This document shows positions 10,186 to 19,300 of a DNA stretch of 64,000 nucleotides, one piece after another. Positions within the stretch are counted from its first letter, which is position 1, and every line of letters begins with the position of its first letter. The notes under the pieces are model-generated. The model made no database searches. It was not told where the DNA came from and worked only from the letters and a program-made list of their open reading frames with translations. This stretch comes from Gracilaria gracilis (Eukaryota > Rhodophyta > Florideophyceae > Gracilariales > Gracilariaceae), in the NCBI GenBank assembly GCA_030374805.1, contig JARGSG010000026.1:124001-188000 (forward strand), written 5' to 3'. A program made the translations under genes and the position numbers.

Positions 10186-10534
10186 TTACGACGACGCCGA
10201 CGGGGACGACGACGACGTAGACGACGATGGCGACGACGACGTAGACGACGATGGCGACGACGACGTAGCACCAGTAGCAGCGCGTTGCTCGAGCGCGTGG
10301 TCGTCCGCAATCTTAAAGAAGCGACCCCGAAACCTCGGCCGTGTGTCAGCAAGCTTCTTGCGAATTTGGTAGCGGATGGAAGTGGCCTTCCCAGCACTCC
10401 TTCTCTGTCGCTTCCGTCGGTAGCGTTCAATGGCGTCTCGCCTTCTCTCCGCATCATACCTCACGGCCGGCAACGCAGCACCACGACCACCACGCACCCC
10501 CGTCGTCGTCGGGGTCGGCGCTGGGGTCGGCGCA

Positions 10535-10572
<38 letters not shown>

Positions 10573-10737
10573 AGTATCGTCCGGTAAGATTGACGGCGTG
10601 GTGATGGCGACGGGAGCCGACGGCTGTGTCAGCGGCGTGTAGAATACGCAGCCCGTTTTCATGCTCACCAGCGCAGACGCAAGCTCAATGTCCTGCGCGG
10701 TGGGCAACGCGGGCCGCGGATGAGCGTAGAGCGCCAT
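10186..10737 (-). CDS. CCT-motif protein A (CONSTANS/TOC1-type nuclear regulator)
   Basis: This 183-residue protein carries a CCT motif at about 98-141: RRRDAIERYRRKRQRR, then IRYQIRKKLADTRPRFRGRF, the R-Y-x-x-R-K-x-x-A-x-x-R-P-R-x-x-G-R-F pattern of CONSTANS, CO-like and TOC1. No B-box or response-regulator domain is present. A run of 12 prolines (55-66) is encoded by a CCG repeat, and the last 25 residues are almost all Ser, encoded by a 24-bp imperfect tandem repeat (10217-10270). The start chosen is the ATG at 10737, because the frame upstream crosses a G/C homopolymer-like tract and approaches a tRNA gene. An N-terminal DIELASALVSM resembles ETNLAVQLLLAVS in CCT protein B at 26.8 kb. It probably acts in transcription, but the partner is unknown. 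Confidence 0.85.
10540..10571. repeat. (GGC)n trinucleotide repeat inside CCT gene A
   Basis: About ten uninterrupted GGC units on the plus strand encode the polyproline tract of CCT protein A on the minus strand. It is a likely length-variable microsatellite. Confidence 0.85.
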
Positions 10738-10747
10738 CTGCAGCAGC

Positions 10748-10788
10748 GGGCGGGGGTTGGGGGTTGGGGGTTGGGGTTTGGGGTTTGG
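10748..10788 (+). repeat. G-rich tract, telomere-like GGGGTT/GGGGTTT units
   Basis: The plus strand shows six runs of four or five G separated by TT or TTT, beginning CGGGGGTTGG. It lies 11-51 bp upstream of the CCT-A ATG on the opposite strand, so the transcript would be C-rich and the template strand G-rich. The spacing fits a G-quadruplex. Confidence 0.85.
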
Positions 10789-11062
10789 AAGAAGCGGTGA
10801 AAAAGTCGCGGTGGGAACGACTCGGCGCTTGTGTTGGAGAGGGACGAACGTCGAAGGTAAAAGAGGCGACGACGGCGGGCGTAGCGCTTTTATGGCGACG
10901 CCCTTAGGCGGCACGTGCCGCCTGCAGATAGAACGGAGGCGGCTGCGTGCGTTGTGGCGCGTTTGCTGCCGACCGATTGGATGCCTGCGATGCCGTTGCC
11001 ACGGCGCGTCTAAGTGGCTCAGCGCGAAAACTTTTTCGAAAAAATTTTCGAGGAGGAAAACG

Positions 11063-11067
11063 AAAAA
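11063..11067 (-). terminator. Pol III terminator of initiator tRNA-Met
   Basis: On the minus strand a T5 run begins 7 nt after the discriminator base of the tRNA, as expected of an RNA polymerase III stop. Confidence 0.8.
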
Positions 11068-11073
11068 GGCAAG

Positions 11074-11146
11074 TAGCATCGCTGGGTTTCGATCCCAGGA
11101 CCGCTGGGTTATGGGCCCAGCACGCTAACCACTGCGCCACGATGCT
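11074..11146 (-). tRNA. Initiator tRNA-Met (CAT)
   Basis: On the minus strand 73 nt fold into a full cloverleaf. The acceptor AGCATCG pairs with CGATGCT. The anticodon arm is CTGGG-CCCATAA-CCCAG with anticodon CAT. The T arm is CTGGG/CCCAG enclosing ATCGAAA. Three features mark it as the eukaryotic initiator: an A1-U72 first pair, three consecutive G:C pairs in the anticodon stem, and A54 with ATCG in place of TTCG in the T loop. The A box reads TGGCGCAGTGG. It has no intron and a discriminator A. It is divergent from the eL29 gene, with 238 bp between them. Confidence 0.95.
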
Positions 11147-11384
11147 GTCATTCTTGCTTGAGAACCGGGGAGAGTTGTTAAGTTCTTATTACAAGGCAAA
11201 CTGCGTGTTCGAAGCCGTACGTGGACGCGTGGCGGCCGCCGTCGGTGCGCACGCGCGCGTGCCTCGTCTTGTTCGCCAATGCGCCACATCGCGCGCCACC
11301 TTCGCGCCTCCGCCCGCCGCCAAGTCCTTCTGCACGTGCGTCGCCTCCCGTTTCGTCCGCCATCGTAGCTGTCTGCTGTTCGCC

Positions 11385-11819
11385 ATGGCCAAGTCCAAGA
11401 ATCACACAGCTCATAACCAGAGCTACAAGAGTACGTGCTCCATCGAGTCCGATCGCGTTGCGAACGCATCACAGACGCCGTCAACATGAGCGCTACTCAT
11501 TGCCGCGAGCAACACGCGACTAACTGTGCGTCTGCGTCGTTTTTGGCTGCTTTTGCAATCGAAAGACCATCGAAATGGAATCAAGAAGCCGAAGAAGCAA
11601 CCGATGCCCTCGAGAAAGGGTGTATGTTACGTAATCCATCTTTGATCTCTTTTTCTTTTGTTGTCGTCCAAAATCGCGTCGCTCACCTTCGTCGTCTCCC
11701 CGCTTTCCTTGTTTTTGCGTCTATAGATGGATCTCAAGTTTCTGAAGAACCAAAAGTATGCGCTTCGCGGTACTATTCTGGCGCGTAGGAAGGCTGCACA
11801 GGCTAAGGCCGCCGCATAA
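11385..11819 (+). CDS. RPL29: Cytosolic ribosomal protein eL29 (three exons)
   Basis: Exons are 11385-11430, 11566-11621 and 11727-11819, giving 64 residues. Exon 1 reads MAKSKNHTAHNQSYK, the near-invariant start of eL29. Exon 2 reads HRNGIKKPKKQPMPSRKG, and exon 3 MDLKFLKNQKYALRG followed by a basic, alanine-rich tail. Family members are about 60 residues. Intron 1 is GTACGT...AAAG (135 bp, splitting a codon after its first base). Intron 2 is GTATGT...ATAG (105 bp, between codons). The gene is too fragmented for single-frame ORF calling. eL29 is a component of the 60S subunit. It lies between the divergent initiator tRNA gene and DNA ligase IV. Confidence 0.95.
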
Positions 11820-12314
11820 GCCGTTTCTTTTGCCATTCTGCGGGTCAATGAGCTGTGCTTTGCTTTAGTTGATTACTACGAAGGTACCTACTCATTGCTT
11901 GCTTGTTCTGTGCGGTTGGTGCTGTTGTGTTTTACGTTGCACTCGTTTTCGTTTCTATTCGCCACATGCAACCATGGGTTGTGATTGCGCGTTTTCTCGC
12001 GAGCATCCGCCTTCGTTGCATCTGGTTTCGCGACTCGCTTTCGTATCGCGTTTCGTTCTACCACAGCGTCTTTACCAACCAAACACAAGCTCTTTACCAT
12101 CGATCAACATCTTCTGTAAACACAGCTCTATCACCACCCAAATTTTAAGCACTCTTCTTCAATTTCATATCACACCCATTTCTCAAAGTCCTGCCTCGCC
12201 AGTCCTTCAAGACCTCGCGCGCGCCTTCCCTGCCTCAGCCTCTCCCAACAACCGCGACTATCTTTTCCTCCCTGCTCGCCCCACCCCCTCTTTCTGCATC
12301 TTCCTACGACACAC
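11820..12314. other. Spacer between eL29 and DNA ligase IV
   Basis: It holds the eL29 3' side and the ligase 5' side. A TACGAAGGTA motif lies at 11877-11886. The last 250 bp are pyrimidine-rich on the plus strand, as in many leader regions. I see no gene. Confidence 0.5.
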
Positions 12315-15300
12315 ATGAGCGATCAAGTTACTGTGCCCGCCAGCCCAAAACAACAAGTTCCGTCACGCGTCACCGTCGACAATATCCCATTCTCCATCTT
12401 CTCAGATCTATACAAGGATTTGAGAAAGGCCAGAAAAGCCACATCCACCTCCCATTTTCACTCCGCAAAACAAGCCCATTCCAAAAGAACTGCAATCCTT
12501 ACTCAAGCCTGGACCCGCATCTCGAACATATGCAAGCCCTCACAAAACCACCAACAAAATCAGCCCCAAACTTTCATCCCAGCTCATGTACTCCCGCCCA
12601 CTGAAAGCATCAAGCTCGTGTCGTTCATCGTCCCAACCCTCGATTCCCACCATGCGTACTTGGGAATGAAGGAAACTAAATTAGCCGACGCCTTTATCAA
12701 AGCTCTTGATCTCGATAGGACAGGACCCGATGCCCTATGGTTGAAGCACTACAAGGAAAAGGAGTACAGAACTCAGCGATGGAAACATGATGCTGATATC
12801 GTTGACGGCAATCTCCCCACCGTTATAAAGGCTGTGCTTAAGCCACGATGTCCGTCAGAGAGTTCGCTTACTGTTGGTATGGTTTGGAAGTCTTTGGACA
12901 TGCTCAGTCAAACAGCTCGTAAGAAAACTCGTCGCATAGGAAGAGTATTTTATACCACGAATCAGCAGGACAAATCAACTGAAACGATGCTTCAAGCACA
13001 GGCAGATGGTATATCTGAACCAGATGAGGTGAGGTACGACTCAATTCGAGAACTCGTTACTCATGGAACAGCGGAACAAGTAGCCGAGGTGTCCCGAATC
13101 ATCTTGAAAGACCTAGACGTAAGAGTCAACGAAGAATCTTTTCTAAACTGGTTTCATCCGGCCGCTAAACAACATTACACGCAGATGCATGACATTCAAA
13201 AGTTGTTGCACGATTGTCACGACCCAAAGTTTGAAATCGGAGACCCATCCGTTCAAATCGGCAATTATGCAAGCGTTATGTTAACCATGCGGCCTTCTAA
13301 ACGTCGACTAGACGTCGTATGCAATAATCTGCGTGGAAACCAAAGCATCACAACTTCTTCATCCGATGCGATTGACGATTCTTATTTCATCATGGAACCG
13401 AAGCTCGATGGAGAGCGAATGCAACTACATAAATGGAGAGTAAAGTCTGAACAGGGAGCGACCCTGCAGCATCAGATTCGAACTTTCTCACGGAGAGGAA
13501 ATGATTCCAGCGCAATGTACGGGGAAGCGTTGAGTAAGGTTGTATTATCGGCCGTGAGAGCAAAGGACATCATTCTCGATGGGGAAATCATGATTTGGAA
13601 TAAGAACCAGGAAACATGGCTTCGCTTTGAGGATATGAGAGAAATTACGACGTTCATTTCTAAGAAGAGCGTTCCAGAGGGATCATCTTACATTCTCAAG
13701 TTCATGGTCTTCGATGTTCTGTATATTGTTCAGGAGGACAGTGATGGGGCCCAAAAGACGGCCAATATGGTCATGAAGCTCCCTCTTTATCAACGAAGAC
13801 AACTACTGAGCAGGATAATTCAACCCAAGGAGGCGACATTTTGCCCAGGAGTTCTTACCAAGGTTGAACTGGTTGAAATGGAGAGAGGTCACAATGAAAC
13901 GGATCTTATTCAAGCCCTACAGAGGTATGAAAGATTAGGGTATGAAGGTGTAATCGCTAAGCATCCTGATCGACCTTATGCTTTGGCCGAACGAAATCTC
14001 AACATCGCAATTAAGCTCAAACCAGACTATTTCGACGGTGGCATTCAAGACCTAGACTGCCTTATTCTTGGTGCGCGCTATAGTGATAGTCATGGCCACA
14101 GAGTGCAAAGAGCGGGCCGCCTAAGTTCTTTTCTTATAGGTGTTCGGGCTGCAGATCTTAAGGCTTCAAGCAGTTCGAAACGAGAAGAAGAATGGGCCGA
14201 GCGAATGAAGAAAACTAAATGGATACCTGTGGGAAGTATTGGTACGGGTTACGGAGACAAACAATTGGCAGAGCTTCAGCACAAACTAGATCAAAACTGG
14301 AAAACTTTCAATCTCCATGACCTCCCAGAGCATTTTGAACGTCGACAATACACATCGAACCTCTTATCAGGAGTTGCAAAGTGGATTCAGCCATGGAATT
14401 CAGTTGTTGTCACAGTTACGGCATACGAGTTAAACCGTCGTGTATGGGCGTTAAGATTTCCCCGTGTACAAAGAATCAATTGGGAAAAGCCGTATTACGA
14501 TGTTCCGACATTTGACCACCTCAAGGATCTTGATGACAACAAGAAACCACCAATTATAGCTCCAGATGAAAACGATGTTGACGAAATTCTGGAAACTAAA
14601 ACCAAGAGAAAACGGAAGAAAGCACTAGGAAGCGATGAAGAGGATGCTGTAAAACGAGTAAAGGAAGAGGGGCATATTGTCACCGGAGGGAGGAATGCTC
14701 GCACTTTGATCTCTACCGCGGCTGGGGTTGATGTGATGAACTTAGAACGCAAAAGCAACGCATTTGAAGGCGTTTGTTGTCACGTGGTCGCTGAAAACCA
14801 AAACGAAAGGGAAATATTGGAGACAAAGATTCACGAGCTTGGCGGTACGTTTTCTGAAACGCTATCTCCAAATGTCGACTTCGTCATATGCTCCAGAGCC
14901 ACCATTCCAAGAGTTCAAATGCTTAAAGACTTTTTATTAATGAAGGATGGAGCAAATAGATCATTCTCTATACTGCGCAAAAGCTGGGTGGACGAATGTC
15001 ATAGCCGTCTTCGTAAAATGGTAATCGATCGTTCTCATGTTGTATGTGCTTCCGAGAGACTCGCAGCAGATGTGTACAGAGTAGTTGACCGCTTTGGTGA
15101 TCACTGGGTTGGTGACGCAGATGAGTATTCTGTCACACGAGCGCTGGATGAAACTAAAACATGGACAACGGAGAACCCTGGCTACGAAGATACTACGCGT
15201 ATCAAAGAGATTGAGGAACAGGTCTCAAAGGTGGCTGAGGAATGCAAGAACGTTTTCTCTAACGTAAACGTTTTCGTCCCACTGACTAAAATTGATGTGT

Positions 15301-15503
15301 CTGGCAGTAAGATTCTTCTTGAAACATTTGGGGCTGGTATAGTCAATCAAGTAGTTTCGGATGAAACACTCGTACTTGTACATTCTTCGTTGCGAGATGA
15401 GTACAAAAAGAAAATGGGGACACAGGGGATGATTATCACCGAAGTATGGGTTGAGAAATGCTTAGGGGCTGGAAAAGTCTTGCATGCCATGGACACTAAT
15501 TGA
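12315..15503 (+). CDS. LIG4: DNA ligase IV, ATP-dependent (non-homologous end joining)
   Basis: This 1062-residue protein has the full ligase IV layout. An N-terminal DNA-binding domain (about 25-300) is followed by the adenylation domain with the nucleotidyl-lysine motif EPKLDGERMQ (Lys363). Then come GEIMIWN, a GYEGVIAK block, and IKLKPDYFDGG, which carries motif V. An oligonucleotide-binding domain runs to about 720. A basic linker with KTKRKRKKA is a probable nuclear signal. Two BRCT domains follow: about 815-905 (with WVDEC) and about 985-1062 (with WVEKCL), with the XRCC4-binding linker expected between them. Length exceeds human LIG4 (911) because of the linkers. The ATG at 12315 follows in-frame stops. 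It seals double-strand breaks in the nucleus. Confidence 0.95.
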   Translation: MSDQVTVPASPKQQVPSRVTVDNIPFSIFSDLYKDLRKARKATSTSHFHSAKQAHSKRTAILTQAWTRISNICKPSQNHQQNQPQTFIPAHVLPPTESIKLVSFIVPTLDSHHAYLGMKETKLADAFIKALDLDRTGPDALWLKHYKEKEYRTQRWKHDADIVDGNLPTVIKAVLKPRCPSESSLTVGMVWKSLDMLSQTARKKTRRIGRVFYTTNQQDKSTETMLQAQADGISEPDEVRYDSIRELVTHGTAEQVAEVSRIILKDLDVRVNEESFLNWFHPAAKQHYTQMHDIQKLLHDCHDPKFEIGDPSVQIGNYASVMLTMRPSKRRLDVVCNNLRGNQSITTSSSDAIDDSYFIMEPKLDGERMQLHKWRVKSEQGATLQHQIRTFSRRGNDSSAMYGEALSKVVLSAVRAKDIILDGEIMIWNKNQETWLRFEDMREITTFISKKSVPEGSSYILKFMVFDVLYIVQEDSDGAQKTANMVMKLPLYQRRQLLSRIIQPKEATFCPGVLTKVELVEMERGHNETDLIQALQRYERLGYEGVIAKHPDRPYALAERNLNIAIKLKPDYFDGGIQDLDCLILGARYSDSHGHRVQRAGRLSSFLIGVRAADLKASSSSKREEEWAERMKKTKWIPVGSIGTGYGDKQLAELQHKLDQNWKTFNLHDLPEHFERRQYTSNLLSGVAKWIQPWNSVVVTVTAYELNRRVWALRFPRVQRINWEKPYYDVPTFDHLKDLDDNKKPPIIAPDENDVDEILETKTKRKRKKALGSDEEDAVKRVKEEGHIVTGGRNARTLISTAAGVDVMNLERKSNAFEGVCCHVVAENQNEREILETKIHELGGTFSETLSPNVDFVICSRATIPRVQMLKDFLLMKDGANRSFSILRKSWVDECHSRLRKMVIDRSHVVCASERLAADVYRVVDRFGDHWVGDADEYSVTRALDETKTWTTENPGYEDTTRIKEIEEQVSKVAEECKNVFSNVNVFVPLTKIDVSGSKILLETFGAGIVNQVVSDETLVLVHSSLRDEYKKKMGTQGMIITEVWVEKCLGAGKVLHAMDTN

Positions 15504-16342
15504 TGTACCTATGTGCCCTTGGAGATTAGAAAACGAGGGTTTGTGTAGGGTCAAAAACTTTCTTTTGCCCTTTGTTGAATACAAGGCTTTCCCTAAAGGC
15601 AGAACTTCTCCAATCTTAGATGATTATCAAAGGCAAGTCCATGCTAGAAATGTAGAAAGCATTTCTTATTCCATCCACCGTCTGAGCGACAAGAATACAT
15701 ATGACAAACACTTGTGGTTTATCTTACCACAAGTATTTAGACTTTAAGATCATTCTTAAATCACGGACAGAAAGGTTTCGAGCCCGAAGTTCTCTTCCTT
15801 CCTTTGTGTTGTGGTTGCTTATTTTGGGCGCGTACGTCTATTCCTCGCATCTCGTGGTTTTGCCAACGACCCCCAATCACCCATAGCCTATGGGCCATAG
15901 GGCTTCCGTGAAAACTGAAAACTCCTTTCTTGGATATGTCGTTATAGGTAGCTCTTTGCGATGCAGAAAACGGTCGTGTAGAATTGCAAATCATAATGTA
16001 TCAGCATATTGAACATTACCTCTGTCTTAACAAGTGCGTCCACGACACTCCGGTGGTACAGGGTACCGTTGGTACCTTATGTTCACAAATGTTGTCTTCG
16101 TAGTACGAACTTGGATATGTTCATCGTCATTACTCTGGGTGTGTGACGCCATGGCCTCCGCCATTTAAAACTGTACTGATAAATTAATTTTAGCCATGCG
16201 CATTGAAATACGGATCACCGTCGGCGATGCGTAATGTTTTACGCTTCACAGAATCGCCGGCAGTTTGATGCGTAGAGTTTACATCTCCTTCCCCTCCAAA
16301 GCGTTCGGAGTTCAGGGGGCTCTTTGAGGAAACCAAGGCGCC
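15504..16342. other. Spacer between ligase IV and RRP12
   Basis: No gene is visible. It contains one GGTACC-GTT-GGTACC motif at 16062-16076 and the short inverted pair CCCATAGCCTATGGG near 15880-15894. Confidence 0.5.
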
Positions 16343-19300
16343 ATGGTGCAAGAGAACGCTAATACAAGTCTGGGTGTCGCAGACCTGGTCTCGGCGCTGC
16401 CTACTCCCACCGCAAGTTATCGGAGGAATAGAAACAAACTCTCTTCGAAGTCTATGCCCCCATCTCTTCCCGTATGCTTCGCTGAAGTTTGGAGGCGCCG
16501 GAAGTCAACATTGGCGGCGCATCGTCGCGAACGTGCCTCGTTGGAGGCAGTTGCGTCTACCATCCCAGAAGAAGCTCGTGGGTTTACTGGAGAAGCTGCC
16601 GCTGCCGTTTACCTTGCTGCACTTGTAACATCTCTTCAAAGACTCATTGATACCACGAATCCAATACAATCAATTTTTAAGCAGGAAAAGCATTCAGCAA
16701 AGGTGACTAAACAAGAGAAAAGGAGATTGAAGAAAAAAGCCCAAGCAGCTGAGGATTCAGTCCGGGATATGAGTGTCCCACAACTCATGGCATCTGCAAC
16801 TGGTACAGACGGCGTAGACGGCATGAAAGATGCTGATGATGACGATAGTAAGGGCGCTGATTCGAATGAGGACATTGAGCTCGGTTCTAGTCTTCTGTAT
16901 TTAACCAGTTTGGCCGCTTCGGGCTGCAGTATGGCAGTTTTGAACGCGAAAGCAGATCATGTCCTTGACATAACCATGCGTTTGTACGATCATGTTGCGG
17001 GGCATCACCTTGTAGCACGACATACTCCTCAAATATTTTCTGCAGTATTGGCTGTTCTTGGATCTTCCTCGTGGTCTAACCCTACAATGCAGAGAGCATA
17101 TCTGTATCTATTACGACAAACAACTGATTCTGATGTCAAATCGCGGCGAAAGGCTCGGGATTCATTGGGTTCTTTGTTGAACTGCCCAAGATCCCATATC
17201 ATAAGTACGAGGACATCCTCTACTACAACTGCTTTTTTTGTGAATGAGATCAAAGTATATGATGAGTTCTTTGGTTCCACATTGCGTGATTCTGAACTGG
17301 AAATGTCGCAAGTGTCGTCTTTGGTTTCGCTCCTTGCATGTGTGGAGCTTGTCTCGGGATCTCTAAAGCCTATCGATGCAGCGAAGCTTGCGAAGCACAT
17401 TGTAGTCATTACATCCAAGACTCGATCAGGTGTTATGGCCTTTGCATTTCGAGGGTTGGCTAGCTTGATTAGTCGAAATCAAGCAGCTGGGCATTCCGGG
17501 AATGAACACACAGTGGGACCAAGGATTCCTCAGGGCGATCTGAAAAAGCTAGTGCTCGCCGTCCTTCAGAGCGAACTCCCTGAGGAGCCTTCCGACGATC
17601 TCAAAGAGGCGTATGCGAGATGCGTCCAGATTGTGGGCTCCGTTTATGCTTCATACTTTGAACACGCCCCAACCTCTAATGAGCTTATTGTGCAATGCGT
17701 TCAACGCGAATTTGATATGGTGAGACCAACAGCCCAACCTAGGTGCATACGTTCTATCTGCGCGTCGCTACAGAATCTAGTGACACAACGATGGTTCTCT
17801 ACTCGTTCTGACGTTCTGAGTGTCCTACAGAAATTCGTGGGTGAATCATTTAAGCCCATGTGGAAAGAGGTATTGCCCGTGCTGAGAGCATACCTAGAAA
17901 AAGATATGACTTCCGGAAGCCCTGCAATGTCTGAAGCAATGCGAAAGCTGTTACAGAGTCTCTTGAAAAAACGGCAGCAAACATATGACCAGGGTGATCG
18001 GAAGGGACTCGACGTGTTACATTCGCTTATCTGCTCTATCGCGCGTGGAGGTGGGGTCTCAATTATCTTCGAGCAATGCAAGCTTGAGTACGACGAAAAA
18101 GAACACGTCACCAATGCCTGGCTACTGCCATTACTTCGAGACAACATACGAGGCGCGCCTGTAAACCTTTTCGGTAGTGCTTGTGTACCACTAGCATCGA
18201 AGCTTAATACAGCTTTGAAAGCAATGAGGAAGGAGAAGCGAGTTGTTGAAGCAAAGAACATTTCGAGCTATGCGTCGCAGGTCTGGGGACTCTTACCCGC
18301 GTTTTGTACGCAACCTTCCGATCTTTGGCATGAAGGCTCTTTAAACACTCTTTTTCAAGCAATCTATCATTGCCTAACAGATGAGAACAATCTAGCCATG
18401 TACTCCATAGGCGTTGGTGGATTGAGGCAACTGAGCGTTTCAATAGAGTCCCTTCCAGCAGAAGAAACAAAGACTGAGAGCATACGCACATCGTTTGCAT
18501 CTCGCCTGAAGAAACTCTATCCGACCATAAGGGATGTTAATGAGAAGGTAAGCGACGAGCGTCGAGGTATGCTGATGGAAGCTGTCACTACGGCTTGTAG
18601 AGCGACCAATAACCCGGCTCTTGTGCTTGCTCTCCTAAGAAAGTCTGTACGCAGGTTGCTCGAATTACGAGTGAACATGACAAACGAAGCTAACGAAAAC
18701 TCTGGATTATCCGAGGACAGCGCACAAGTAACACGAAAGCAACACGCCGCAGCTGATCTTTCCATTTCAATTGCAGAGAGTAGGATTATATCTTTCGATG
18801 CAGCTGAAGTCGGTTTCCTTGAGAAGGCCTTGACCCCATTCTTTTCAAGTCAAAAAGAGACTGCTTTGCAGAAGAAGGCTTACAAAGCATCGACGTTGCT
18901 CCTTTCAATGAGAAAGAATGATCCATCTTCGCCAGAGTTCGATTCTCTTCTAGAGCAGATATCAATGTCTGGAAAGACTGTGGCCTCCGGTGCGAAAGCG
19001 GCGCGCCAGTCTTTAATCGCTACGCTGGTTCATGGAAGTCTTCGAATATCCCCTGGAACATCTCGTGCTTCCTATTTGGAGAAACTCAATGACATGTTTC
19101 TCTCTGAAGTAATAATGGGGACGAGAGATGTATCCGAAAAGACAAGGGCTGCATCTTTCGAGACACTGGTTGCTATGGCACGGACTTGGAATGCTTCGAG
19201 CTCAGGAACCGATTGCAGCGGTTTGAAGCATTTCTTATTCGCTGTGACGGCTGGACTTGGTGCACGGACTGTGCCTATGATCGCTTCTACTGTGACTGCT

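Noticed and set aside
9850..10587. 245-codon arginine-rich frame on the plus strand
   Set aside because: It is the antisense of the CCT-A gene: the GAC/GGC repeats yield Arg runs. The CCT motif on the other strand is real.
10748..10788. True internal telomere
   Set aside because: Only six mixed-length units at a promoter. No terminal structure or longer array supports a telomere.
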